From the NCBI GenBank assembly GCA_037179385.1, contig CM074187.1, positions 47,898,879 to 47,962,878 on the forward strand: a stretch of 64,000 nt of DNA, written 5' to 3'. Of the stretch, positions 1 through 12,693 are shown piece after piece; within the stretch, counting starts at the first letter, position 1, and each line of letters starts with the position of its first letter. The notes beneath the pieces are model-generated. The model worked only from the letters and a program-made list of their open reading frames with translations, was not told the DNA's origin and did not search any database. The translations under genes and the position numbers were made by a program. Source of the DNA: Holothuria scabra. Taxonomy: Eukaryota > Echinodermata > Holothuroidea > Aspidochirotida > Holothuriidae.

Positions 1-1101
1 TCTTTTGCAAAATATTTACCATTGCTTACTGAAGAAAAAATTCCATGTTGTGTTAGTTTTTGCTTCCATGCCAAGATGATTCCACAGAACTGATGGTTGT
101 CAGAGTTGGCAATGAATTGGGAAAGTCTGGCAACGAATTGGGAAATTTGTCTGCACTGGGTGTATTTTGATACAGGATTTTCTTGCAAAAGATGCATTTT
201 GCAATAATTTTTTCAATAAATTCAAATTCTATGGAAAATTTACACCTTTTTTGATGTACTGTAAATATTGTCAAATCAAGTTTAATGAACATTTTAAATG
301 GAAGAGGAAGAGTAGGCAAAAGATGGCAATCGCTGTGCACCTGTTAATATTTAGACAGTTTGACTATGTGTTCTGTGGAAATTACTTCTCATGTCTGTAT
401 ATCAGACATGTCAGAGTATCCTGTTTGAGTTCAGATACATTTCTAGTTGCTTTTATGGAAAATTTTGCACATTTATAGATAAAGAGAAGGGACTGTAATG
501 GCAGGAACTTATCACAAATTGCATTCATTTTGCCTCTCCTTTAAAAAGTGATATGTCAATGTTAGGAACATTCTAAATGTAGGATTTGTGGAAGCTCACT
601 AAATTGTAAGCTGCAGAAACCAAAAACAGAAAAAAATTCTAGTCACATCACCAGTTTTGAGATGTCTTTAGTTTCATAGAGGCTATACAGTGTGTGCAAT
701 ATTGTTCCTACAAGACAGAGGGTTTTGTAGACTAAATGGTGGCCTCAGTTACTTTACACTGCTGTACATGTATACTAGACAAATGTCACATGTGAATTAG
801 CAATACTAAAGGTTGCCACTTTTGAGAAAACTCAGAGAAACACCATCCTTCTCATATTTAGTTTAGTATTATGTGCTGAATGTTTATAAATAGATTAAGA
901 AATGTGGATTGGATCTGGAGATTAAGTCCCTAAAGACATTAAAAATGGATAAGAATTTTAATCATATTAAGCCCTGGGATAAAAGCGTGGGAGTTCATAC
1001 GTCTAGTGTCTACAGCTTTTACTGAATAACCCTGGTACACCTTAAACAGTATGTTGTACAGAAATAACAAATGTGATACATGTATATCATTTTAGACCCT
1101 A

Positions 1102-1477
1102 GCTTTCACACTTGAGAGCATATCTCAAGAGGCAGTCATTGTCCGATCACATCCATCAATCGAGATTAGGTGTTTTGCTCTTGCACTTGATCCTCTAGGA
1201 AGAATTTGAGCGCAGATCAAGGAATATAAAAAACAGGTAATAACAGTATATATTCCAGACTGATATATAGTCAACTGTATCCTGTTGCACTTTGTGTTTG
1301 TATTTATTAGGAAGAAAATCCCCCCTATTGTGTCATAATTAGGTGATCTTGATCTTTGGTCATCTTGATTCTCCAAGCTTCCACAACGTGGTTTTCCATT
1401 CTTAGCTCAAGATGATGTGATCTGCCACATAGGGTTGTGGAATCAAAATCTAAGGTTTCCATCTTAAGTGTGAGAGC
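1102..1477. mobile_element. Inverted-repeat element, TTTCACAC family, copy 1
   Basis: The stretch starts with GCTTTCACACTTGAGA and ends with the near-perfect inverse TCTTAAGTGTGAGAGC, 14 of 16 bases matching. A shorter relative with TTTCACAC ends lies at 30737-30889, and both contain GATCTGATC-like words. No coding potential is seen. It reads as a non-autonomous DNA transposon; target duplications were not identified. Confidence 0.5.
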
Positions 1478-2779
1478 TTCTACACTACAAAGCTGACTTC
1501 AAGGGGTGAGATCCAGATCTGATCCTCTATTGAGGTCATTCCTATTTCATTAGGACAATAAATTAAAGGACAGTAAATTAAAGTGCTCAATGCATAGTGT
1601 AATGAAGTTTCTGAGTTACAAATTTGAAAAATTAAAGCATTTGATGGGTATCATTTCATCTGCTGTGTGAAATGTTTTTATTCAGTACCGTATAAATTTT
1701 GGAAAAGTTTTAATTAACACCAATCCCTGGGGAATTTTATTCAAATGTTCTGGTTGATTGAAATTTTCTGGAAAAGAGGCTGAAATCATTTTGGCAAGTA
1801 TGGTGAGTCTGTGAGAGGCAATTGATACAGATTTATATCACATGAAAGAAACCTTTGTGGTTTTAAAAATTCCAGTATTGAAATAATAAATTGAAGATTC
1901 ATTCTTTCAGATTTTTGTTTGTTTTAAATTGAAGATTTGACAGGTGGTTCAACGTTACATACAGAAGACATTTTTTGGTCCTCTCTTTTTTTTTTTTTGT
2001 GCAAGTGCATCACCTTAATCTCAATGGTTTTTCCCATTAGTGGGGAAAACCATGCTTCAGATTTCTTTGTGTAGAATGACAGCATATCTGACAGGCCAGT
2101 GTTTCCAACATTATCCTTTACCAAATGGACTCCCTATTTTAGATGATGGGAGGGTAAAAGAGGACTGTCTCTGTACTGGTATCAGTCAATTATCCAAGAG
2201 GTAACTTCCCCATCAGGAGTAAAAGAGGATGTAAGCTAAGGCAACCTAATGTTATTGTTAGTTAATTTGTATGTAAATTAGAATTGTCTTAGCAGGTTTC
2301 AGTGATTCTGAACAGCTATAACCTCAAATGATTGTTTATTTGTGTTATTGACTTTACTTTGTGTATTTTCAGCCACGCTGTGCTATAGTACATCTCACAA
2401 TAAGAGAGTCAGCCATATGAATTTGCTATTGCATAGATCTATTGAAATTGTCTCAGGCTATCCTGCATGGAGACTAGCTAATAATATGTCTGATTGAAGT
2501 CATGACTGAAACTTCTAATGGAAGGATGGTTCATTTTAAAGTTCATTCTTACTCAGTAACAATCATCAGCTCCTATGGCCAGGTGATCAGGTAATATCCT
2601 GACCTAAACTCACAGCAATGTATTCACCTTATGCTACTCTGTGTACATAGGATTGTACTGTTTTTATCTGGTCATTTTCAAATGAAATTTTCCTTCATTT
2701 CAGTGCTTCTAGTCAATTAAGTCCTGTTGTGTTTGAATGAACCTTGTTAAAGAACCCTAGATTCTCTACACAGACTTCT

Positions 2780-2843
2780 TATACTTACCCCTTGCCACAT
2801 CTTATGCAATTTTGCAAATAAGATGTAGCAAGGGGTAAGTATA
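2780..2843. repeat. Short near-perfect hairpin
   Basis: The outer 16 bases TATACTTACCCCTTGC (2780-2795) are exactly complementary to 2828-2843. After one mismatch, pairing continues for nine more base pairs, then a small bulge and four more, leaving a tiny loop near 2810. About 29 base pairs form in 64 nt. It could be the remnant of a small palindromic transposon or a structured intronic RNA; a microRNA precursor is possible, but the loop is unusually small. Confidence 0.6.
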
Positions 2844-3608
2844 GTCACTTGTGAATACCCATACCAATAAGTTGGAGGGGGGGAGGTTGGAATTTATGCA
2901 TTAGAACAATAATTTGCTGTTGAGGGTTAATGTTATTATTAGATCCATTCAATCTGTGCCCTTTTGTATATATCTTGCATTAATTTTCTTGATCATTTAC
3001 CCTCCTGTGCTCATGGACAGTCTTTTGTTGTTTAACCAGTGATTGTTCTAAAAAGAATTCCTGATGTTTGAGATATCTGCTTCCTTCAAGCTATACCTGT
3101 GTTTTTAATTTATTTAATTTACAATAGGAAAAGCAGTCCCCCAAGTTTGAATTATTGTCTTCCAGCTAGTGTATCATATGTTATGTATAATTTTTAATCA
3201 TCTAATGTGACAAAAAAAAAAAATTGGAAAATGAAAATTATTGACTCCTTATTTTGCATTAAACATTCGGTATACCTGGTTGGAAAGTGATTGCGATATG
3301 AAGGATTTAGAGTATTTTTAAATCAATTGAGGGGACTGTTATTCCCTCGCAGAATACTGAAGAGACATGCCTTATAAAACCTTACAGTAGATCTAATACC
3401 TGGTAGAAGGGAATACTTTACCTGCAAGGACTGTATACATGCATGCATCCAATTAGTAAATTCCGATGCAAGGAACATGAGCTTGTAAAATTTATGATGA
3501 CTGCATCATTAGCTATCATCACTTGTGTCCTCTTGTAATACCGATTCAAAAGATATATTTGAAGTGTATTGAAAAGTCCTTAGTGTGATTATCTCTCTCT
3601 CTTTACAG

Positions 3609-3685
3609 ATTCCCGGAAAACTTTAAAGGATGTCTTGGAAGAATTTCATGGTAACGGTGCATTATCTCAGTACAATGCAGAGCAG
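3609..3685 (+). CDS. DGKB: DGK exon: RVH domain, part 1
   Basis: The acceptor is a long CT-rich tract ending TTTACAG and the donor is CAG|GTATGT. The exon starts with two bases of a split codon (probably Tyr, by comparison with vertebrate EYS) and then encodes SRKTLKDVLEEFHGNG and a further AL-SQYNAEQ segment, 25 codons, ending at a codon boundary. This is the first half of the recoverin-homology domain that, with the EF hands, restrains and calcium-gates type I DGKs. No start codon is present, so at least one coding exon lies upstream. Confidence 0.9.
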
Positions 3686-6157
3686 GTATGTATGTTTTGA
3701 ATATACATACATGTACAGTATTTAAAACATGCTTAAACCTTCTTTTAAGAGAAGATTGCTGCATGGCTTGTTGTACTCTGCCTCAGACGAGATATCGAAA
3801 ATTGCCCAAAGACTTTAACTTGCACTAAAAGATATTGATCGTTTTGTAGGAGCTGAGAAAGCAAAGTTAATTACAATTAATCAATGAAAGGTTTGGATTT
3901 CAGTGGAAGAGACCTAGAACGTAATGATATGGATGGGCTTTAGTTGCCCAGGGGCGGCTCTACCAGTGTTTTAGGATAGTTAAGTCTGTCTGTCTCCCTC
4001 AAGGTCAGCATTCAACATTTCATTTGCTAGTACTGAACTATTTTTAAAGCTGGTGTTTTTGCTATATAATCTCATAATCCCTATCACATACTCACAAATT
4101 ATGTTTCAGTAATTCTTTAAATTTCAAGTAATCCTGCATGTTGAATATTTACAAGTGATATAATTTTGTTAGTCCATGTAATCAGAGTTCTCAAGCAGTG
4201 ATGAAAAGTCTGAAATTTAAAATAGTTTTCAATTCTTGGAATCTGAGTGTACACTAGTCTGGAAAATTGCTCTGTTATCTAGAAATAACTCTTCTATATT
4301 AAGGGTGATTGTTTGGTGTGTTTCCATGCATGTTATGAAAATGCCCATCAGCTATCAATCTGGAGTAGTCTTGCAAAGCTCAGAAAAGTTGTATTAGTAC
4401 TGGTCATGCTGTGACGTCGCTTCTTGAAAAAGAAACATAAACACCCCAGTACAACAAAGGCGGTATGGGGTGTAACTAATATCTGAGTTTGTTACATGAT
4501 CTGTGACCTCAAATAAGCTATGCTTCCATTGTGTTCACACTGCGTGAAAAGCAATTAACACATGCTGACTGAACTGTTAGCTAACCCCCAAATGTTACGT
4601 AACTTTTTGTGTATTGAAACACATCTTTTACTGTCAATCAATAAATCAGATATGAAACTTGACTTAATCAAGTCTGCATCTTTTCCTCCCTGAAGCGATA
4701 AGAGTTAATCAGGAAGAAATGAAAGATGTAACAAAAAGTAAGAGGGAACGTTTCATGATGTCAGTATTGTTGCACATTCTTTGGTTTCAGTCAAGCCAGA
4801 TGTGATTACTGACACAACTGGTTGGAGCCTCTGAACCTAAACCACAGAATGTGCAAGTTACTGACCATCTCTACTACTGTACAACCTGAGTTGTGCAGGA
4901 CTACTCCGGATTGTAGGCTTATGGGCATTTTAATGATGTCATGGCTGTGCAGAATATGAAGGCCAGTTTGCACAAAATTCTTCATTTGGCAGTACTAATT
5001 ACTCCAATTTTAGTCTTTCACAGTCTGGAAAAAGTCTTGAGTTTCCACATTTTAGAAGTGTGGGAACTCTGAATAATGAATTTCATTTAATTGTGGAATA
5101 GGAAGTCCTTCAGAAGTAAGCATACTGTACTTTCTTCAAGTTCACATCCCTCAATGGAAAAATTCTGGATACATCTTGAGGAGATGGTAAAAGATGGTTT
5201 CTTTTTCCATTAGAAAGCAGCTTGTGTATTTGTGATGGATTGCCTTTGGACATGATGATGGACCTTTTTATGAACTATCTTAATGTCAGTTAAAGCTGTT
5301 TGCTTATCATTTAGGTCTCCTCACAGTCAAAGTGTTCTTTTTTTAGGAAAAGCTGCCAAAGTGTCCTCTGATATCTTTTATGTTTGGGTGCTTTTGATTA
5401 AAAGGAAGATCTTACTTGCAGTCTGGAGGTGTGGAGTTTTTGCCTGGTCATACCAAAGACTTTAAAATGGAATTTGCATAGATTTTACAGCTTAGTTGCT
5501 AAAGAATTGGTTCAAGTCAGGCCATGCAGTCACAGCCATTTTTCCAGTTGTAACTAACTGGCTCGTTTTCCCTACTCCATTGATTATGCTGAGGACCAAG
5601 GACAGTGACAGTAGGCTTCATTTCTAGTTTTGTGTATGACCTCACTAGGAGTCAACCTCCAAACCTCCCAGCTACAAGTCAAATGCTCAAATGGTTTGAC
5701 CATGCAGTAGATATGATTTAGGTCTTGAAGGGTGCTCACTGTAAAATGCTGAGTGATTACGAATGTGAAGAAGCTTCAGGACTGAAAAAGACACTTTTAG
5801 TTTAAGATGTCCAGGGATGGAACCCAACACCTGGTTGCTTCATTAGTAATACAGTCATTATATAAATACCTTTTTGCCACATTCCAAAAAATAAAAATAT
5901 CCAGTGAGGTGCTAGACTGCTGCTGGCAGATCTCTTATATCAAACATATCAAACAGAATGCAAGTAAAGGTATCATCAATTATGAATTTTGTGATTCATT
6001 ATTTATGAAATTTCTTTGTGTCCTTTGTCCTTTTCTTTTAGGGTCTAGCACAGGGACCGAAGGGGAAGGGGGGGGGGGTAAATTTGAAGCCTTGAATTAA
6101 CTGTAGCTCATATTTCTTCTTTGAAATGTTTCACTGTTTTGTCTCTCTCTTTTGAAG
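3686..6157 (+). other. Intron with a SINE copy
   Basis: It contains an antisense tRNA-derived SINE (5480-5710) and a G run at 6069-6078. The open frames at 5283-5465 and 5807-6100 lack any domain and have no splice sites compatible with the flanking phase-0 exons. I see nothing else. Confidence 0.7.
5480..5710 (-). mobile_element. tRNA-derived SINE copy (antisense)
   Basis: The order is that of the SINE family defined by the copy at 61441-61686, reversed: the tail-proximal TTGGTTCAAGTC, then a CCAGTTGTAACT-like core, CCTACTCCATTG, and at the right end the complement of the tRNA-like head (CAAGTCAAATGCTC and TTGACCATGCAG). It lies in the intron between the two RVH exons, in the opposite orientation to the gene. 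Confidence 0.7.
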
Positions 6158-6392
6158 CCGATCAACTATGAAGGTTTCAAACTTTTCATGGAGACCTACC
6201 TGGAAGTTGATATGCCAGAGGACCTCTGCAGACATCTCTTCCTCTCTTTTGTCAAAAAGACCCCAGGGGCAAGGGCTTTGACAATGAAAGGAAACAAAGA
6301 TGTCACAGAAGCTGTGGTTGCTACAACTGCTACCGCCTGTGCACCAATCACTGGAAGCCATGGCAACTTATTGGAATCAGGACAAAGTGAAG
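6158..6392 (+). CDS. DGKB: DGK exon: RVH domain, part 2, and linker start
   Basis: The acceptor TCTCTTTTGAAG precedes PINYEGFKLFMETYLEVDMP, which parallels the second half of the DGK RVH domain (ISYDVFKLFMRAYLEVDLP in DGKG, from memory). It runs on through LCRHLFLSFVKK into a divergent Ala/Thr-rich tail. The exon is 235 nt, starts in phase 0 and ends after one base of a codon (G), which the next exon completes as GCA (Ala). The donor GTTTGT is weak but is the only one nearby that keeps the next exon in frame. Vertebrate DGKs also vary most after this point. Confidence 0.92.
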
Positions 6393-6612
6393 GTTTGTAA
6401 AAGATTTAATTAATATCAAATCACATAAAACAGAATATTAATCAGAGTATTTGGGAAATTTTTGTCACATATGCTTACAGTCATTAATCACCCAAACTGC
6501 AAGTCTATTTCGCTCCTCCTTACCTCCTATTTACATACCAGTTGAGTTTTGGGGATTTCATTAGGAGTCTTCCAAGATACCCATTTAGATAAGCTCTTAG
6601 ATTGGCACTAAG

Positions 6613-6824
6613 TCTAAAAATGCAGAACAGCTCATATTACACAGCATGCACTGAGAGTGTTATTACTACTCTTTGAAGCCTTGTATGCTCATCAGGGTAT
6701 GCTCTGAAGCAATCAACTACGATTGTGTCTGGAGAGGGATGAGTTTTAGACAGCCGTGGGAGAGACTAGAAGTAAGTAGGTTGAGAGAATCAAAACTGTC
6801 TGGGGTGACAAATTACTGCCTTTA
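6613..6824 (+). mobile_element. MITE family B, 5'-truncated copy
   Basis: It shares the internal words CTCATATTACACAGCATG, CACTGAGAGTG, GATTGTGTCTGG and GATGAGTTTTAGACAG with the copies at 26216-26525, 36863-37130, 39017-39322 and 59616-59908. The right end, TGGGGTGACAAATTACTGCCTTTAAA, carries the family's terminal GCCTTTAA. The left end is missing or too diverged to see. Confidence 0.7.
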
Positions 6825-9820
6825 AATCTTCAAAGGTACTTCCCATTGCCTATCTTACAGTTATACACAGCACCTGCCAGTTGTGCTTTGGCTATTTAAG
6901 GAAAAAAAAAATGAGAGGTAAAACTTAAGCAAAGTTGTTGACAGAATTCCATCTTTAATCCTTTGACATACAAATTAAATTCTCTCATTCAAGGTTTCTT
7001 CGTAGTATTGCAGATCAGACCATAGTAAATGCAGGGTAAATATGCACATGTATTAATACTTTTGTGGGCCCAGAGTATGAAGTACTGCATTTTTCTCTTA
7101 TAGCCAACCTGCAATATCTGCCAAAGGACATCTTGCCTTTGCTGGCTTTGTGTTGTAGTGAAATTTGATAGTGGTCATCTTAAAATTTAAGCTCAAGCTT
7201 CCATATCTTGGTTTTGCCTCGGGCAGGAAATCAAGAATAGCCAGATAGACTCCTGTTGCATTCAAATAGGAGAAGAACTGTTGAAATACAAAGTGAATGT
7301 ATCATCTCAAGTATACTTTACATCAACATCTTCGTCTCAGGACAAGCAACTGCTTGCTTACACCGACATAATTAGTTTACAGATGGGGAGCAAATGGTTG
7401 ACATGTTTTAAGTATCGAAGCCTGCCATTTTATTACATCAGTATGCAAGAAACTTTTTTCGTGCCAGTGTTTGAGATGATTTGAAATTGTGATCTGAATT
7501 ATTTTCACACTCAGGCCTTGTGTTTCTTGTAGTTTGAGTGACATTTGTAGATTTGCAAAAAACGGCTGCAAGTCTGCTACAGCAGGGTCTTGTCAACTCA
7601 TTGCCTTTTGTATTAGTTCTCGTATATGGATAGCTGCTTCTCCAACTTGGCCTGTCCCAAAGGGGGGAATTCGAGCTTCAAGCTGTGTAGGCTTTCAGAG
7701 TGTTATGATGAAGTAACTTACATTTCATGGGTAGGCTCTCTGGGCGTTGTATTGAACAACAGAGTAGGGAGTTTCGTATAGAATTACCTAACAAATAATA
7801 CACTTGTAAAAAGAAACCTAGCTGTCACAGTCCACAGAATTGGATTGAGTGGTTGCAGGATTGCAACGCTTTACATTTCTCCTGAATCTAAAATGGTTTC
7901 CTGATCCTGGGTGGTATGACTGGCTGGAAATAGTTCAAGGCTTCTGTAGTAGTAATAGAAGCATGGAGGTGATATTTCTGGTACTACCCAGTACATACTC
8001 AAAAGCTCTCTACTTGATCCTTGGAAACAAAAAAATCTCAAAGTTTTCAAGAAATTCAAAATTTCTTGTGGAAACTCTCAAGTAGGTTAGCTCACATCCT
8101 TGACAACTGATGAGTGTAAAATGAGAAATTGAAGTGCATTATGTTTGTCATTTAAGCAGTCATGTCTTTAAAGTTTGGAAAGTTAATACATGTATGTCTT
8201 CGATATTTTCAACTTGCTGTGTGAAATTTGAGGTGGCATGGTCTGCAAAGAGTAGTAAGCATGTTCAGTGAATCATTACCTCATGGAATTGTGAGGCACA
8301 TAGTGGGATATACGGATGAAGATCAGTTTACTGGTCCTTGTTTTGATAAAAGTGAGTTTTTGAGTTAGTGCATAAAGGCATAAATCTAAGTGTCTTGCTA
8401 GCAAAGTCAAAAGAAAATAGGGGTTTCAGCCCTACTCAATAGCTGATGCATGCAAATTCTTACTGCAGAATGGAAATTTACTGTAGATGAAGTCCACACC
8501 ACAAAATCACACTGTAGGCTAAGATCCCTTTGTATGGGTGCAAGAGAAAAAATAAAACAAATTTTTGGAACCAATTAAGACAGATTTGTTAAAGATGTAT
8601 TGTAGGTACAGGAATGTCTTGTTTTCATGTTGTTAGCATGCATGTACAGCCCCAAAACTAAATTACTGAAGTTGCATTGGCCAGCTTTCATGTGATCAGT
8701 TTTTCCCCCTTGCAAAACAAAATAAACCCAATTCTGAAACACCAACAAGTTTTTTTTAGAAGTCTGATGGAAAATGTGACACGTGGTTTTAATGTAAAGA
8801 ATACAACAGTACTGTATATCTTTCACAATTACCAAAAAATTGTGGCAAATTCTCACCCAGCAATAAAACTGGCTTAGAGTTATGAAAGAGTGCCTTTAAA
8901 GGTTATATTTTCCATTTGAGGAAGTATTTGTGATTATCCATTTAAAATAAGGTGAAATTGCTACTTGCATATCTAGGTAGAATATTTTATCACCTAATTT
9001 GAAAGTCAGCAACTCCAGCTGCTAAACCTTTCTCTCATAGCAATTTTTCTTGCTCCATGAAAAACGCTGTTGAAGTGTTTTATATAATGTCAGTGCCATT
9101 TTGAAGTCCTTTTCAAGTGTCTTCTCATACACCACTTCTGGTCTCCCTGTTTATTTTTGTCAGCTCTGTAGGTTTATGAAAGCTAAAGGGAATAGCCCTT
9201 GAAAATTCTTTTCTTTTGGTCTTTTTTCATCCAAAATCTTCCCTTCCAAGATTGTGTCCTTGCATTTAAATTCAGGAGAAAGGTATGATGTCAGAGAAGC
9301 ATATTTTGTGGTCACAGAATGCGAGGGAGCACTTGCAATGTGGTTGTCTGGGTAACCTTGTGTGACATTGAAAATGCATAATGATGCTAATAGATTGAGA
9401 GAACTGCACAGATTGCTTGTTAGCTCTACAGCCAAGAACTCTGGGAACATAAAATTGAATTTAAATTCAATTTCAAATTTAAATTGCTAAATTTGCCAAT
9501 TCCATTGCAAAGGATGTATTTTTAAAAAAAAGTTTGAAAAGGGAAATAACAGAGCCAAGCTTAACATATATGTGTGCTGTGATTTATGCACTGGGAAGGT
9601 TCAAACCTCAATGATATCTTGAGGGTAACATCACACTTTTGAGAGCCTGAAATTGAAGTGTCTTTATAAATATTTGTTTCAAATAGAGCAAAATATGGCA
9701 TAATAGCTCTAATATAGTGGTAAATGCTGTAGAAATTAGACATAATTGTGTACATAATGAGGCAGTAAATGAAGATTCAGAAATGTATAGGGATAGCAGC
9801 ACTTTATGGTGTTAGAATTT

Positions 9821-10080
9821 AAAAGGCAAGAGCAGTGAGACACCAGCTTCAAGTAGTGTAGCAGACAGTCCTGTTTCATGATTGGCCCTGGAGAGTCATG
9901 TGACAATATTTTTCTCCTCAATTTGATTTGAATTTAAAAGTAGTAACTGCTTTGTTCACCTTGAATATGTTATAATGAAGTCCTGAAATGTTATGAAAGA
10001 TGCTTTGAATAGAAATTAGAAAATTGTGAGATTTAGCTGTTGCTTCAAAATAAGTTTGGGGCAACTGCTCTTGCCCTGTA
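9821..10080 (+). mobile_element. MITE family A, copy 1
   Basis: The left end is AAAAGGCAAGAGCAGT and the right end ACTGCTCTTGCCCTGT, inverted copies of each other. The body has the family words GTAGTGTAGCAGACAGTCC, TGATTGGCC, GTCATGTGACAATATTTTTC and GATTTAGCTGTTGCTTC. About 260 bp, no coding potential. Seven other copies occur in the window. Confidence 0.85.
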
Positions 10081-11344
10081 AGAATGAGGGGATGCAGTAG
10101 TATTCATTGTAGGAAAATGAAAGGGTTGTCCTAAGGACACCCAAATAGCAGAAAACTGGTTGTCCTGCTGGAAATCTGGTACTGATTTTTCAGGAATGGT
10201 ATAATTTTGAGGAATGCTGAAGTCACAATCTTAATCAAGAGAAAAATATCTGGTTATTGCAACTCCACTTTGAATTCAAAATCAGGGAACAGCAACTTGA
10301 TGGACTTCTTCTTTATTCCTTAATTTCATGGAAATGGCAATTTCAAATGTTGTAAGGTCTCTTACCCCTTACATAGTTTCCCCTGCAAAACCGTAATTTG
10401 CCATTGCTATAATGTGGTTTTGCTGCAAAACCATTGCACTGCTGTATCCATCAATTACTCCTTACAAACCTACAGTCTATAACTCTTTTTAGACACTAAT
10501 TAATAGGTTTGTATATATGCATCCTCTTGGATTAAAATGAATGCAAATATGGCACCTTCAATACAAAAACTTGATATTTGTGAAACCTGTATGTTAGTAC
10601 TACTGTATGTGTAATATAGTACAGCTCAGTATGGCCAGATTACCCCCCTTCAGTTGCAAAACCAAAAGCAAATATTATAGACATGTAGTTATTGATAATT
10701 TAGCTTGAGACAAATAAGTATTAAACCTTTTCTTTATAATTTTATCACATATAGTGATATAAAAACGATTGCAGGAGAAATAAGTTCAGCACATTTTTTG
10801 AGTTTAGCACTAAATAGCAATGGCCTTGTTGAACATACATAATTCTACTGTTGGCAGAATAAAATTATTGTGACCTTCATTTCTCCGCAGAATTAATTTT
10901 CACAAAATTATCTTTTTCTATCTGACTGATACCCATTCAAAAAACACTGCATTATCTCTTTGCCTCTTTGGTAGGAAATCTGTGTCCTTAGCTGATGCCA
11001 GTGAAGCATTTGTTGTGATAAAATTGGATAGAAAATCCCATACATGTAGCGTTAGCCTACACTGAGAAAGTACACAGTGCAGCACATCAAAACACTTGTT
11101 TTTGATCAATGTCTCAACATGAAGACAGGTACTGTATATCCCCTGTTCACAAGAGCAAAAATAGGGCTAGAACATTCACCTTACTCTGCTTACCATCTGC
11201 AAGGGTGTATCTTTGATTGACTGGTCACTATGTAACATGATTTATTGCATACATTAAAGGACGTATATCCTTCTTATGTGGGAAACTGGTCAACGGAGTG
11301 AAAGTTTCTATTGACAAAGGCTCACAGACTGCAGAGACACCATA

Positions 11345-11495
11345 GCAGGGGTGGGAGCCCCCCACTTTTTCTGCTGTAGGCATTTTGGCTGCCATTCATT
11401 GCTATTAAATTGTTGAATTTTGGGATGCTTTGGTGATTAGCTCCCCCCCCCCCACTTCAGAATTTGCTCCACAGCCCCTGAGGCTTAGAAAGCCA
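11345..11495 (+). repeat. Dispersed repeat (TTTTTCTGCTG family)
   Basis: The segment has TTTTTCTGCTGTAGGCATTTTGG, then TTGGTGATTAGCTCC, a C run and CAGAATTTGCTCCACAGCCCCTGAGG. Related segments in the same word order occur at 35930-36068 and 56755-56920. Its class and ends are unclear. Confidence 0.55.
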
Positions 11496-12343
11496 TGAAG
11501 ATACTTCCCCTTTAAAGTGTTAAATTTATTGTAACCAGCTGATCCTACCGCAGTACAACAACTTTTCGGGAAGCATTTCATGACTTGAAATCAACTTAGT
11601 GTAGCAGCTGTTTAACCATTCAATGAAAATGAAAAGGTCTTAGCAACCAGTCTATCTTCTTTTCTCTTGACGCTTGGTTAGATCCTAATTTTAATGATCT
11701 CTACACTCTTGTTAATGAACGCAGTATCCTACTTTGATCTTGAAGTAAGGTGCTATGTTATAAATTTGTAATGACTGTGAACCAGCTTTACCCTTTAACA
11801 CCAGAATACTGTATTGCAACTCCTAATTTTTTATTCTTATATATAAATTTTTTTGGGGGGGACATCATGGTAGATCAAAAAAATAAAGTACATTCTCTGT
11901 ACTCATTAAGGAATATTTTTTTTTACAGTGAGATGTAGGAATGATAGGCATCTTCATTAGACCTTGAGAATTTGTGGTTGTGCTTCACTGCCTCTCTCCA
12001 AACAGAAATTTTTCAATCTCCTGGGTGGTAATCCATGTACTTTCAGTTGTGAAGTCTATCGAGCAAGAGAGCAAACACCAAGGGCAATTTTACAGAGTGA
12101 AAATGAGTTTTCATTAATAACTATTTTTCCATGCAAATGGGATGTTTATGATGTGAAAAGAAATTTTGAAGAGACAGCAGAATTGATTTCACAAATGGAT
12201 ATCATGTGCTGTCAATGCTTGTATTAAGGTATTATGGTGGATGCAAGAAGAAGTTCTACAGTATGTCTAGAAAGGGAAGGGGAAATCCCCAGTAAAAGAA
12301 TGTTCTTTCCTAGAAAATTTTAAGACTAAAATATATTCTTGCT

Positions 12344-12693
12344 TTAAAAAGGGAAATACTGCATTTAAAATGCTCCAACATAACATTGAAAGTAAACAGC
12401 TCTGGTCATTTTCAAATCATTCGGTCTGGATAATAAACCCCCAGCAATAGCTTCATCTCCCCAAAATATTATGCACAAGAAGAGCTATGGAAGTTGCTTC
12501 TTTTGATATGTTGTAAGTTTGGGTGAACAAATTATTCTTGAGCAATAACCAACTGAATTTGTATCTGAGGGAAACTTTTTTCTTGAAAAGAAGGCTACCA
12601 TACTGCCTTATATGTAATTATTTTTTACTTTTTGCCAAAAAATATTGGTTTTAAAAGAAAGAAATTTCCTTGTAAAACAAACACAATATTTCC
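12344..12693 (+). mobile_element. MITE family C, copy 1
   Basis: About 345 bp aligning over its whole length with 16990-17337. Shared words include TGCATTTAAAATGCTCCAAC, CCAGCAATAGCTTCATCTC, ATTATGCACAAGAAGAG and TCTTGAAAAGAAGGCTACC. It begins TTAAAAAGGGAAATACTG and ends ACAATATTTCC, an imperfect terminal inverted repeat. Short open frames within it are incidental. Confidence 0.8.

Larger units (their letters stand above)
1..3608 (+). other. Intron upstream of the first visible exon
   Basis: No coding exon could be recognised here. The expected preceding DGK exon (start Met and the first RVH helix) was looked for and not found, so it is probably outside the window. The stretch holds a probable MITE (1102-1477) and a strong short hairpin (2780-2843). 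The 3' end is a good polypyrimidine tract running into the acceptor AG at 3607-3608. The short open frames at 167-478, 1125-1376 and 1924-2124 show no recognisable domain. Confidence 0.7.

Noticed and set aside
6131..6361. Minus-strand 76-codon frame
   Set aside because: It is the antisense shadow of the well-supported DGK exon 6158-6392.
9452..9487. AT-rich palindrome AATTGAATTTAAATTCAATT
   Set aside because: Low-complexity AT words form such palindromes readily; no larger element surrounds it.
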